Assembly (NCBI GenBank): GCA_963678085.1
Contig: OY782680.1
Span: 558,001 to 622,000 of the forward strand
Direction of reading: 5' to 3'
Length of the DNA stretch: 64,000 nucleotides
From: Aliishimia sp963678085
GTDB lineage: Bacteria > Pseudomonadota > Alphaproteobacteria > Rhodobacterales > Rhodobacteraceae
Position 1 is the stretch's first letter, and each line of letters starts with the position of its first letter. Below the pieces are notes generated by a model. The model was not told the DNA's origin and ran no database searches. It saw only the letters and a list, made by a program, of their open reading frames with translations. Position numbers and translations under genes: made by a program. Positions 8,460 through 16,848 of this stretch are shown here, piece by piece.

Positions 8460-9053
8460 TTAGCTCGTTGATTTTAATTTGGGTCGGCCTGATCGGAAAA
8501 TCTCTTGCTTCCCGGTCTGTTTGACAGCGGCAAGGCGGGCGCGCTTGATGCCAGCGCGCGAAACATCCTGAAATTTGCCTCTGGCCAACCGTTCTGTTTC
8601 GGAAACACTCAGTCGATCCTGTTCGGTGTCAGAGATCAAAGTAACAAACCACGCGCAGCATCTTTTCTCGGCGGCCGATGTGAAACTTGGCTGAGAGTCA
8701 TCCAGATCGAGCAAGCAGCTATGGAGTTGTTTGGCGTGAATTCTGCACAGCACGGGCTCATTGACGCGAAAATGGAAAATTGTGTTTTCATGCAGACGGA
8801 TCGAAAAGAAATCGTGATCGACCTCGACAGGCTGGAGTTCACCAGACACCTCGCTATCAGACGTGTGCCAGTGCGCGGCAACATCGCCAGACCTGAGAAT
8901 GTTGCGAAGGCGTGTGAGCACGACCTTGTGGTTTGGGGCATCCTTCTCGAAAACGCCTTCGTGCCAAGCGTCTCCCAGCGAAGCCTTACCCACGATTTCA
9001 AAAGCTTCACGAAGGCTGACGAAAGGACTTTTGTCGAAATCGTTTACTGCCAA
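8460..9053 (-). CDS. Hypothetical protein next to integrase
   Basis: This 197-aa protein begins with a TTG codon behind GAGAGGG, 4 bp after the integrase stop, so it is probably cotranscribed with the integrase. The C-terminus is basic (SRAGIKRARLAAVKQTGK) and could be a helix-turn-helix. I do not recognise the family. Similar proteins often follow integrases of P4-like islands. Confidence 0.55.
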   Translation of the reverse strand: MAVNDFDKSPFVSLREAFEIVGKASLGDAWHEGVFEKDAPNHKVVLTRLRNILRSGDVAAHWHTSDSEVSGELQPVEVDHDFFSIRLHENTIFHFRVNEPVLCRIHAKQLHSCLLDLDDSQPSFTSAAEKRCCAWFVTLISDTEQDRLSVSETERLARGKFQDVSRAGIKRARLAAVKQTGKQEIFRSGRPKLKSTS

Positions 9054-9057
9054 ATCG

Positions 9058-10218
9058 TCACCCTCTCAAAACTCCATCTATATGCGTCGCCCACAGTGCC
9101 AATGCATCACGCTTCTCATTGAAATACGTGTAGCGATTATAGGTTGCGCCGACGCCGGACACGACTCCTGATTTATGGTTGGTCACGGCATCGATCACAT
9201 GAGGTGCCACGCCGATCTTCGCCATACCCGTAGAGGCGGTGCGTCTGAAATCATGGAAGCGCCAATCAGGTGTGTTTTTGGGCAGTGTCGCCTCAATGCG
9301 TTCCTTGAGGCGTCCGAACCCAGAAATCGCTGAACGGCCAGTCGTCGTGAACACGAAGTCGCTGTCGAGGAACCTGTGCAGGGATCGCAGTATTTCCACG
9401 GCCTGTGGAGGCAGCGGCACGATATGCAGGCGCGCGTTTTTCACACGGCTCGCCGGAAGCTCCCAAATGCCCTCATCGAGATTGAGTTCAGACCAACGCA
9501 TGTCAGATACCTCTGCTCTTCGCTGCCCTGTCATCAACAGCAATTTGAGGAATGGACCAAACGGGTAGCCCTCGACGTCGCTGTGCTGCCATATCGCACG
9601 AATTTCATCATCGCTCAGCACACGATCACGAGGGATTTCGCGCGTGGGGGGCCTGAGGAGAGCCACAGGCGATGTTTCGATGTCACCACGCATGACGCAC
9701 CAGTTCATGAGCTTTTTGATCGCTGAGAGCGCCCGGTTCGCCCGCGTCGGCGTGCCGTTGGCGATGATGCCATCCAGTACCTTGCTGACATCTTGCCGTT
9801 TGATCTGATCGATGGGCCGGTCCTTCAATCCATCGAATTTGTGCAGAACGCTTTCGGTCCTTTTCCAGTCCTTGGTGTTGGGTTTCGCGTGAAGTTCTAT
9901 GAACTTGGGGATCGTTTCACCCAGCGTCAGGGCCGATGCCTCTGAAACTTCGGGGGCCTTTTCGAACTCGCCCAACTCGACGTCACGGGCGATTTCCATC
10001 GCCTTGCGTCTGGCGTCGGCAAGGGAGACCACAGGATATGGGCCGATTTTGACGCGTCTGCGTGAACCGTTCGGGCGCACCAACGTGTAGAACACCTTGG
10101 CACCTGTGGTCGACACACGCACATGCAGGCCGTTTACTTTCTGGTCGCGCACCTCGTACCGCTTTGCAGTCGCCGGAGCCAGCGCGTCTAGTGATTTGGT
10201 TGTCAGCATCTGTTTCAT
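9058..10218 (-). CDS. int: Tyrosine integrase of element 1 (P4 type)
   Basis: This ~386-aa protein has a DUF4102-like N-terminal arm-binding domain (about residues 1-90, including the LHVRVSTTGAKVFYTLVR segment), a core-binding domain and a C-terminal catalytic domain. Catalytic residues are visible: R in GQRRAEVSDM, HxxR in HDFRRTAS, H in NHKSGV and Y in YNRYTY. The start could be GTG at 10236 or ATG at 10218. It is the only complete phage-type integrase in element 1 and so the best candidate for recombination at tRNA-Phe. It lies about 5 kb from the right attachment site. Confidence 0.9.
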   Translation of the reverse strand: MKQMLTTKSLDALAPATAKRYEVRDQKVNGLHVRVSTTGAKVFYTLVRPNGSRRRVKIGPYPVVSLADARRKAMEIARDVELGEFEKAPEVSEASALTLGETIPKFIELHAKPNTKDWKRTESVLHKFDGLKDRPIDQIKRQDVSKVLDGIIANGTPTRANRALSAIKKLMNWCVMRGDIETSPVALLRPPTREIPRDRVLSDDEIRAIWQHSDVEGYPFGPFLKLLLMTGQRRAEVSDMRWSELNLDEGIWELPASRVKNARLHIVPLPPQAVEILRSLHRFLDSDFVFTTTGRSAISGFGRLKERIEATLPKNTPDWRFHDFRRTASTGMAKIGVAPHVIDAVTNHKSGVVSGVGATYNRYTYFNEKRDALALWATHIDGVLRG

Positions 10219-10317
10219 GCAGACACTGTAAGACACCCAGAATCCGCGTGTCAGGGTATGGTTTGAGCCAATCTACTACGTTATGAGTGGAAATCGAATA
10301 CTGTCAAAGGTTGTTTG

Positions 10318-11199
10318 ATGGCCCTCATTAGAAATTGCTACATTGCCGCTCCTGCGGGTTTGGATGTTTCAAGACTAACAAATTTGCTAAAATCAAAAGG
10401 TGTCCGGCTTGTCGGACCTAAAGATACGCCATCACTGTCGGCGCAGGACAGTACGGCAGAAGCAATTTCCTCGGCAGATCTTGTGGTAGGAGTACTCACT
10501 CGTGAGAGAGACTCGCAGTGGGTTCTTTTTGAACTTGGACAAGCACATATTCTAGGCAAACGGCTATTGATTGTCGCTTACCCTAGCGCCGGAAACATCC
10601 CATCCCAGTTTCGAAAACTCCTGTTTGTTCGCAGTAACTTGACGGAACTAGGAGCTGTCGAGTTTGCGCTCGATCAAGTGTTGGCGGCTCCAGATAGCCA
10701 TAACAGGAAAGCGGAATTTAAAAAGGCCTCCGAACGGCCAGTAGACCGTCAGGCAATTACAAACCTAAAAGAAGTGGCGGGTCGCGGTCTTGGAAGCCAC
10801 CGGATGATTGAAGGGCTGGTCGCGCAGGCTTTACGCGCTGCAGGTGCTGAAGTTGTAGTTGAGTCTGAAGGGCGAGATGGCGGTGCTGATCTCGCGGTTT
10901 GGTCGGACCAATGGTCGCCGTCGATTGCAAACCCACTACTGGTCGAAATCAAAACGGCTGTACGGGGGCGAGGCGAAGCAGAAAGAGTCGCAGCGCAGCT
11001 TTCCAAATACGTCGCGCGCGGTGGTTCGAATGTTGGCCTTCTTGTGGTTGCCGATGGCGCTGACGAGTTTCTGAAGATTCCAAAGTCAAAGCTGAAACGA
11101 GTTGTCGTGATGTCTTTGGAAGGCCTAATTGAAGGCCTCGAAGGAGTGGGGCTTCACGATACGATCCTCGACGAGTTAATGAACAAAAGGTTGGGCTAG
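10318..11199 (+). CDS. TIR/NDT-like domain fused to PD-(D/E)XK nuclease
   Basis: Two domains are visible in 293 aa. The N-terminal part (about 5-125) reads as a Rossmann-like nucleotide-processing domain: ISSADLVVGVLTRE, then WVLFELGQAHILGK with a conserved glutamate (E72), then LLIVAYP. This resembles the TIR and nucleoside deoxyribosyltransferase superfamily. The C-terminal part (about 160-270) is a restriction-endonuclease-like fold with D191 in GADLAVW and E210/K212 in LLVEIKTA. The architecture suggests a nucleotide-signal-linked nuclease. It is the first gene of a four-gene plus-strand cassette, starting 100 bp from the divergent integrase. The function is inferred to be antiphage defence. 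Confidence 0.6.
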   Translation: MALIRNCYIAAPAGLDVSRLTNLLKSKGVRLVGPKDTPSLSAQDSTAEAISSADLVVGVLTRERDSQWVLFELGQAHILGKRLLIVAYPSAGNIPSQFRKLLFVRSNLTELGAVEFALDQVLAAPDSHNRKAEFKKASERPVDRQAITNLKEVAGRGLGSHRMIEGLVAQALRAAGAEVVVESEGRDGGADLAVWSDQWSPSIANPLLVEIKTAVRGRGEAERVAAQLSKYVARGGSNVGLLVVADGADEFLKIPKSKLKRVVVMSLEGLIEGLEGVGLHDTILDELMNKRLG

Positions 11200-11202
11200 A
11201 AG

Positions 11203-11736
11203 ATGGCTCTACTCAACCCAGCTACCATTCAGAATTTTGTTGATACCGGGAATGCGGCACCGAATACAGCAGTTAAGGGGCAAGCGCTAGAAGACCTGAT
11301 TTGCTACGTGTTTGGCGAAGTTCCGGGAATATCGATTACCAAGCGAAACGCGATGAATGCTTTCCATAACGAAGAAATTGACGTTGCGCTTTGGAACGAA
11401 CAAGACCCTGCCGGGCTTCCATTTTTGTCCAACATTGTTCTTATCGAGTGCAAGAACTGGTCCACTGCCGTTGGTAGCATAGAAGTAAACTGGTTTGATA
11501 CAAAGCTCCGAAACCGCGGTTTGGATTTTGGAATCCTATTATGCGCAAACGGCATAACCGGTGATCAACAGCAGCTTACCGCAGCGCACGACACTGTCTC
11601 GAAGGCGTTGATGGAAAAACGCAGACTCGTGGTTATTACAGTAGATGAATTGCTTGCAATGACCGAAACCGATGGGCTGGTTACATTGGTGAAGGAAAAG
11701 CTCTGCACTTTAGCTGTCAGCGGTACCATCGATTGA
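11203..11736 (+). CDS. Mrr-like PD-(D/E)XK nuclease
   Basis: This 177-aa protein consists of a single restriction-endonuclease-like domain. D60 lies in EEIDVALW and E82-C-K84 in LIECKNW, the expected D...ExK constellation. LLCANGITGDQQQ follows as the strand after the catalytic core. The start codon lies 3 bp after the previous stop, so the two nucleases are probably translated together. It is smaller than Mrr and lacks an obvious DNA-recognition domain. Confidence 0.65.
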   Translation: MALLNPATIQNFVDTGNAAPNTAVKGQALEDLICYVFGEVPGISITKRNAMNAFHNEEIDVALWNEQDPAGLPFLSNIVLIECKNWSTAVGSIEVNWFDTKLRNRGLDFGILLCANGITGDQQQLTAAHDTVSKALMEKRRLVVITVDELLAMTETDGLVTLVKEKLCTLAVSGTID

Positions 11737-11815
11737 AAACAAGGAAGCGGGTTGTTGTGGAGCAAAATTAGGAGAAAATCGTTCACATCAGCGCCGTTTT
11801 GTAAAGGCCGGCAAC

Positions 11816-14002
11816 TTGAGCAATGATAGTAGTATTTCGGCACTTTCGAATGATGTGCCCAAAAGCAACCCATGGCGCGATGACGTTTTGGGGTTCGCTG
11901 GTTTCGCGAAAAGGTTGAGCCAAACAATTCTAAACATTTCGTCATCCGACGGATTTGTTGTTGGTCTTTGTGGGCCTTGGGGAAGCGGTAAAACGACGGC
12001 CCTAAACTTCACAAAGGCATACTTGCACAAGCACAACCAAGAGCTCGAAGATCAGAGCGTACCTGTAACCGTCGTTGACTTTGAGCCTTGGCTTTTTTCC
12101 GGACGAACTGATCTTATTTCAGCCTTTTTTCAAGTGTTGGCCGAACATCTTCCAGACGAGGAGACCAAAGCTAAAAAACTTGGAACCTCTTTGGGGAGGT
12201 TCGCCAAAGGAAATACTGACAGTTTGGCGAGTTTGGTGGCGGCTGTTGGTCTGACTGTTGATCCAACCGCAGGCCTACTTTCGGGGGCAGCAACGAATAT
12301 GGGAAAGCGAAGCTTGGACGCATCGCTTGATCGATGGCTGTCTACGCCTTCCTTACAAACTACTTACGCGCAGCTTGTTGAACGTCTAAAGGCGGAAAAA
12401 CGTCGAATTGTAATCGTGATCGACGACCTCGACCGTTTGTCGTCGGATGAAATCCGCTCGATGATGCAGATGGTCAAGAGTGTCGGAAAGCTTCCGTATG
12501 TGACTTACCTGCTATCCTACGACAAAAAGCATGTTTGGGCCGCACTTGAAGAGGGGAGAGCAGTAGACCCGCTTGAACCTACGTTCGCAGAAAAAATCAT
12601 TCAGCAAGAATTGACACTTCCTCAGCCGTCTTTATCGGCGCTTTTGTCTCTGCTCGACAAAAATATTGGCTTCATCGCCGAGGGCATTCAGGCCTCTGAT
12701 CGTTGGTACAAAATTGTTTCCCATGGGGTCAGACGGTGGATGAAGACACCAAGAGACATCAACCGTTACACCAATGCTCTGAAATTCACTTGGCCAGCGC
12801 TCGAGAATGAAGTTGATCCAGCTGATATCATTGCGATGGAAGGGCTTAGGCTCTTTGAGCCAAAGATTTTTGACTGGATCAAAGCCAATCGCGACTTCTT
12901 TTTTTCCGAGGGTAGTTTTGGCTTTGGAACTGATGACGCGAAGAGCGAACAAGTCGACGTGCTGGCGAAGTTGATCGCAGCTCACTCTGACAAGTCAGTC
13001 ATACCATTGTTGGCATGCTTGTTCCCGACACGAGCAAAACAGATAACAGGTCGAGAGCACTCAATAGGTGAACCACACTATCAAGTGGTCAGGCGCAGAG
13101 GGATAGGCCACGTCAATGTGTTTCAAACATATATGGCCTTCGGGTTGTCGGACGATACTATTCCCTTTTCTGCGATCCAGACGGTTTTTAACAACTTGAA
13201 TGATGAAGCTGCGCTACACGCTCTCTTTGAAGAATGGTTGCTGAGAAAGGATGCGAAAAACCAACCTGTGATTGGCGAACTGTTCACTGAAATCCAGTAC
13301 CGAATGATCGAACCTAACGCAGTGAAACCTACGCAAGAGTTGTTGAACGCACTATTTTCGGTTGGAGAAGCGGTCAGTCGCATGAAGGCGAACCGAGGGT
13401 TCTTTATGCTGGGGCCATCACAAGTGCTTTACCTTCTCATTGCGGACATCCTGAAAACCTATTCACCCGGCGGCGCCGCGAAGGCTTTGAACGCTGCGTT
13501 GACTGCTAAACGCAACGTTGCATACGGGATCGAAACCTTTAACGACTATGGCAGGCTTCTGGGCGAAATAGGCGTATCCGAAGAGCGGATGGACAGTCCA
13601 ATCTCAAAGCAGGATTGGGAAGAGTTTCGGGATGCACTTAAGCCATTGTTTGAAGAGGATTTGGCTTCCGGGGAATACCTAAGGTACCCAAAAACATGGG
13701 CAGCCATTCGGGCATACGCTCATTTTTTTGGCGAAGATCAGTGCAAAGTGTGGGTCGTGCAGTCCGCGCAAGAGGACGCTGGTTTTTTATTGGGAACGGC
13801 AACTTCTCTACTTACGGAAACCACTGGCTCCCATGGAACGACTTTTAGCATCAAGGAAGCGCCCGATGTGGGCATATACGATCTGGAAGCGCTGCTCCCT
13901 ATTGCTCAAGATGCTGTTCAAGCTTCGATATTTGATGGTGAGGATTCTGAACGTCTCGTCTCTTTTATCAACGGGGCAGAATCTTGGCTAACCAAGCCCT
14001 GA
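11816..14002 (+). CDS. KAP-family P-loop NTPase
   Basis: This 728-aa KAP NTPase has an N-terminal SNPWRDDVLGFAGFAK segment, Walker A GPWGSGKT (53-60), and Walker B IVIDDLDR (about 200-207). These are followed by the KAP sensor region TYLLSYDKKHVWAALE and the TPRDINRYTN motif. The long C-terminal half (about 330-728) is helical and unrecognised. I see no paired membrane helices inserted in the NTPase, unlike many KAP proteins. Translation probably begins at TTG 11816 after AAAGGCCGG. KAP NTPases are frequent in defence islands as switch or scaffold ATPases. It lies between nuclease and TIR-like genes. Confidence 0.8.
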   Translation: MSNDSSISALSNDVPKSNPWRDDVLGFAGFAKRLSQTILNISSSDGFVVGLCGPWGSGKTTALNFTKAYLHKHNQELEDQSVPVTVVDFEPWLFSGRTDLISAFFQVLAEHLPDEETKAKKLGTSLGRFAKGNTDSLASLVAAVGLTVDPTAGLLSGAATNMGKRSLDASLDRWLSTPSLQTTYAQLVERLKAEKRRIVIVIDDLDRLSSDEIRSMMQMVKSVGKLPYVTYLLSYDKKHVWAALEEGRAVDPLEPTFAEKIIQQELTLPQPSLSALLSLLDKNIGFIAEGIQASDRWYKIVSHGVRRWMKTPRDINRYTNALKFTWPALENEVDPADIIAMEGLRLFEPKIFDWIKANRDFFFSEGSFGFGTDDAKSEQVDVLAKLIAAHSDKSVIPLLACLFPTRAKQITGREHSIGEPHYQVVRRRGIGHVNVFQTYMAFGLSDDTIPFSAIQTVFNNLNDEAALHALFEEWLLRKDAKNQPVIGELFTEIQYRMIEPNAVKPTQELLNALFSVGEAVSRMKANRGFFMLGPSQVLYLLIADILKTYSPGGAAKALNAALTAKRNVAYGIETFNDYGRLLGEIGVSEERMDSPISKQDWEEFRDALKPLFEEDLASGEYLRYPKTWAAIRAYAHFFGEDQCKVWVVQSAQEDAGFLLGTATSLLTETTGSHGTTFSIKEAPDVGIYDLEALLPIAQDAVQASIFDGEDSERLVSFINGAESWLTKP

Positions 14003-14038
14003 CTAAACGAAACGCCTCCAAATCAACGGGCCTTCTCA

Positions 14039-15049
14039 ATGACTAAAACAGCCAAACCCATCCGTGTGTTTTTCTCTTGGCAGAGTGATTTGCCAGGTAA
14101 AGTTACCAGATATGCAATCTCGAAGGGACTGCATGAATTCAGGAAAACATGTAGCGACAATGTTCTTATTGACGAAGCAACGCGTGACGAAGCGGGAAGC
14201 CCAAACATTCCACAAACCATCCTTGAGAAAATCGGGAAGGCAGACGTCTTTGTTGCGGATGTTTCGACGATTAATGCGGCGGATACGAAAGCAAGGAAAT
14301 GCCCAAACCCGAACGTTGTCTTTGAGCTAGGGTATGCAGTTCAGACGCTGGGTTGGTCAAGAATTGTTCTACTTTTCAATACCGAATACGGCACTCTTCC
14401 CGATGACCTGCCGTTTGATTTCGACCGACACAGGGTAAGTCCGTTTAAGCTAACAGAGGGGGTTGAGAAACAAGACCAAGCAAACCTTCATAAGTTGATC
14501 TCCGTGGCTGTGGGCGGAGTGCTTTCAAGTGATCCCAAGCGACCATCGGAACTCGCGGGGCTTACTGAAGAGCAGTTGCGGCACTCTCGGGATATGCGAG
14601 CGCTTGAGTGGGTCTTGGAAGAGATGCACCTGCCAACCATTGATGATCACTTGGCGAGGCTACCACATTCTTTCCCTTACCGAGGTTTGCACTTTTTTGA
14701 AGGAGTTAAGGGCGTTGTTTTTGGCAGCAGTTTATTTCATCTAAACGACAAAAGGCTAGCCAAAGCTGTTAGGGAATTTGCCAGAGCATGGGAAAAGACG
14801 GTCTGCCGCGATGACCTGTATCACTTAAACTCTAGTGGCTCATTGGTGATATTCACAAATCCTGGAGATATGCCTTTGCCGCCAGAAAAAGAGGCTGCGT
14901 GGCAAGAGATTGAAGCGGCCCGAAGAACAATGGAAACGAAATTGGCATACATTCTGAAGAGGGTTCGGAAGGATTTTCCCAGCATCGATCTCGTTGAAAC
15001 CAATAAGCGAGCTTGGCAGGACTACCGCCGACACCACTCTAGCACTTAG
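14039..15049 (+). CDS. TIR-like nucleotide-binding domain protein
   Basis: In this 336-aa protein the N-terminal ~150 residues show IRVFFSWQSDLPGK, then ADVFVADVSTIN, then NPNVVFELGYAVQTLGW with a glutamate (E96) at the position of the catalytic Glu of TIR-type NADases. RIVLLFN follows. The C-terminal half (about 170-336) is unrecognised and helical. It is the last gene of the cassette, 36 bp after the KAP gene and about 190 bp from the right attachment repeat. NADase activity is inference from the family. Confidence 0.6.
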   Translation: MTKTAKPIRVFFSWQSDLPGKVTRYAISKGLHEFRKTCSDNVLIDEATRDEAGSPNIPQTILEKIGKADVFVADVSTINAADTKARKCPNPNVVFELGYAVQTLGWSRIVLLFNTEYGTLPDDLPFDFDRHRVSPFKLTEGVEKQDQANLHKLISVAVGGVLSSDPKRPSELAGLTEEQLRHSRDMRALEWVLEEMHLPTIDDHLARLPHSFPYRGLHFFEGVKGVVFGSSLFHLNDKRLAKAVREFARAWEKTVCRDDLYHLNSSGSLVIFTNPGDMPLPPEKEAAWQEIEAARRTMETKLAYILKRVRKDFPSIDLVETNKRAWQDYRRHHSST

Positions 15050-15090
15050 CAGTAACAATCCGTTGGTCGTTTTCCATTTGAGCGATGCAC

Positions 15091-15110
15091 TTGGGTGACG
15101 TTTGGGTGCC
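15091..15110 (+). promoter_or_regulatory. Putative arm-type sites, right end of element 1
   Basis: TTGGGTGACG (15091-15100) and TTTGGGTGCC (15101-15110) carry the TTGGGTG core 11 bp apart. They match the pair at 515-536 in sequence and spacing. They lie about 140 bp before the attachment repeat. Confidence 0.5.
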
Positions 15111-15241
15111 CATAACCATGAGCTTGAATGACTTTGAATGGAACTCAACGAGTAAGTCTGAAGAGGACAACGAGTTCAAGTTACTCAGATTTTCGATCAG
15201 GCTGCATCGATTTGGTGAGTGTTGAACGGAAGCCTAGGAAA

Positions 15242-15288
15242 ATTGAAAATCCTCGTGTCGGTGGTTCGATTCCGCCCCCGGGCACCAT
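15242..15288 (+). repeat. Attachment site copy 2 (tRNA-Phe 3' fragment)
   Basis: Forty-seven bases are identical to 406-452. The 5' half of the tRNA is missing, so this is not a tRNA gene. It is the junction between elements 1 and 2. Confidence 0.92.
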
Positions 15289-15658
15289 AAAATACAAAAA
15301 TTACAATGGCTTAAAATTTCGATGATTTTCGAAATTTACCTGTGCTAGCTCGAAATACCCTAGCACAGTGCTAGCACAGTTTTAAAAAACACAACTAGCA
15401 CAACGCGCTACAAGCATAGCGCCGTGCACCTAGCACAGTTCTAGCACAGCATGGTAGCAACGCTCCTTGCCGTGCTTATGATGCTTTGGGTGTGATGATA
15501 TGCGATTAGGCTGCTGATTTCACTGGGTGAAATCTGTGGTTTTCGACTGTTGTTCACGTAGCTTTGGTCAAGATGACTTTTTTCGCCACGAAAGTCTGCG
15601 GAAAAACTTCCCCTTGGGAAATTTCTGCGAGCTTTTGTGCGGTGTGGTCGGGTCCAAA
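15289..15658. other. Arm-site-rich non-coding region, left end of element 2
   Basis: No gene is seen. CTAGCACA(G) boxes occur at 15341 (inverted), 15360, 15371, 15395, 15430 and 15441, the last two and 15360/15371 being 11 bp apart. The remainder up to the IS630 end is unassigned. Confidence 0.6.
15341..15449 (+). promoter_or_regulatory. Arm-type repeat array CTAGCACAG, left end of element 2
   Basis: There are five direct boxes and one inverted box of CTAGCACA(G). The pairs 15360/15371 and 15430/15441 are exactly 11 bp apart. The same box pair (43534/43545, again 11 bp) lies just before attachment copy 3. This fits integrase arm sites on both arms of one element. Confidence 0.6.
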
Positions 15659-15680
15659 AGTTGATTAATACCAAAGGAGG

Positions 15681-16229
15681 TTAAGGCTGACCTATTTTAG
15701 TCCATTCGCGTGTTGCGATGGATTTGATGACACCGGGTAGGTCGATGAGTTTGTTCCATGCGTGGCATCCGGCTTTGATTATGGCGTCATAGTCGTTGAA
15801 GACGCGGTTAGAGAGCCAATTCTGGCGCATGTATTGCCAGATGTTCTCTACGGGGTTGAGTTCGGGCGACTTTGGCGGGATGAAGAGCAGGGAGAGGTTC
15901 TGCGGGACATCCAGAGCACCCGTGGTATGCCATGCGGCGCGATCCATGATGATGACGGCGTGGGCATCCGTGGCGACTTCCCGGCTTATCTCGTAGAGAT
16001 GGGCCTGCATGGCGCGGGTATCGGCGTAAGGCATCATGAGTGCGGCACCGGTTCCGCGTTCGGGACAAACGGCACCGAACAGATAGGCGCTTTGATACCG
16101 CTGATCGGCGGGTTGGCGGGGGCGCGTACCCTTGCGCGCCCATTGATAGGTCTGGCCATTCTTTTGACCCAGCCTCATTTCATCTTGAAACCAGATCTCG
16201 ACTGGCGTCTCGTCGGAGACATCTTTCAA
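15681..16229 (-). CDS. IS630 transposase, C-terminal DDE part (frame 2)
   Basis: This 182-aa part carries the DDE catalytic domain: IWFQDEMRLGQ (first D), IIMDRAAWH (second D) and SPELNPVENIW (E). It is produced by -1 frameshifting from the upstream ORF at a run of seven A residues on the coding strand (about 16256-16262), where TTTAAAAAAAC allows slippage. The two ORFs overlap at 16226-16229. Confidence 0.85.
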   Translation of the reverse strand: MKDVSDETPVEIWFQDEMRLGQKNGQTYQWARKGTRPRQPADQRYQSAYLFGAVCPERGTGAALMMPYADTRAMQAHLYEISREVATDAHAVIIMDRAAWHTTGALDVPQNLSLLFIPPKSPELNPVENIWQYMRQNWLSNRVFNDYDAIIKAGCHAWNKLIDLPGVIKSIATREWTKIGQP

Positions 16230-16747
16230 GGTTTCCCTGAGCGTCTGGGCAAAGTTTTTTTAAACGCCTTGATGGTTTCGGCATCTTGCTGGGGGTGCTG
16301 CGGGCGCGCGCTGACATGGGAAAAGCCCAACTCGTGCGGGATGTCGCCGACATGGCGCACGTGATACGCGACGCCGAAGCGCTCCTTGATGACACGCTGA
16401 AGGTCGGTACGCCGCCATCTGACCACGCCGTCCTTCTCCGGGTCGGGGCCGGCCTCCACGATCGTCGCAAGTTCGGCCCGTTGCGCCTCGCTGAGCTTGC
16501 GCCGCGCCCCCGGCGGCTTGCGGTCAATCAGCCCCTCTGGACCTTCCGTATTAAAACGATGGACCCAATCGCGCAGCGTCTGACGGTCCATACCCCCGAT
16601 CTTCGCGGCACTCGCGCGGTCCATGCCGTCATACACCGCCGCCAAAGACAACAGGCGGCGGCTCTGGCTGGCGTCCGAACCCTGCGCCGCGCACTTGCGC
16701 AGCTCGACAGCGGTGAAATCGGTGCGAAGCGGAATTTTGGCTGGCAT
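16226..16747 (-). CDS. IS630 transposase, N-terminal part (frame 1)
   Basis: This 173-aa part is the helix-turn-helix DNA-binding portion, with repeated HTH units (RASAAKIGGMDRQTLRDWV and the HTH around LQRVIKERFGVAYHV). The ATG at 16747 is preceded by GGAG. The ORF ends shortly after the A-run slippery site, so full transposase requires frameshifting, common in this family. Confidence 0.85.
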   Translation of the reverse strand: MPAKIPLRTDFTAVELRKCAAQGSDASQSRRLLSLAAVYDGMDRASAAKIGGMDRQTLRDWVHRFNTEGPEGLIDRKPPGARRKLSEAQRAELATIVEAGPDPEKDGVVRWRRTDLQRVIKERFGVAYHVRHVGDIPHELGFSHVSARPQHPQQDAETIKAFKKTLPRRSGKP

Positions 16748-16848
16748 GGCAAATCTCCTTCGCCACACGTGAGGCAGATCAGCGCCCACGATGCAATACC
16801 CGGCCGACATAATGAGTCAGCATCAAACACCTTTGGTATAAATCAACT

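Larger units (their letters stand above)
406..15288. mobile_element. Integrative element 1 at tRNA-Phe (type III CBASS and KAP/TIR cassette)
   Basis: The segment is bounded by 47-bp identical direct repeats of the tRNA-Phe 3' end (406-452 and 15242-15288). Near both ends are paired TTGGGTG-type boxes (about 516 and 527; 15091 and 15102), 11 bp apart, which look like integrase arm-type sites. Inside are a tyrosine integrase, an AlpA-like regulator, a primase and a RepA-like helicase. This P4-like core is flanked by CBASS on the left and a KAP/nuclease/TIR-like cassette on the right. The integrase is about 5 kb from the nearest attachment site, which is unusual for this type of element. Confidence 0.85.
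15659..16848 (-). mobile_element. IS630-family insertion sequence
   Basis: Near-terminal inverted repeats are visible: AGTTGATTAATACCAAAGG at 15659-15677 and its near-complement CCTTTGGTATAAATCAACT at 16830-16848. They enclose two overlapping transposase ORFs on the minus strand. The total of about 1.19 kb is normal for the family. Confidence 0.8.

Noticed and set aside
10318..11736. Ordinary type II or IV restriction system
   Set aside because: The two nuclease-fold genes have no methyltransferase nearby and one is fused to a TIR/NDT-like domain; linkage to KAP and TIR-like genes points elsewhere.
15242..15288. tRNA-Phe gene
   Set aside because: Only the 3' part is present; the acceptor 5' strand and D-arm are missing, so it is an attachment site.
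15341..15449. CRISPR array
   Set aside because: The CTAGCACAG boxes are 9 bp with irregular spacing, partly inverted, and lie at an element end; no cas genes are present.
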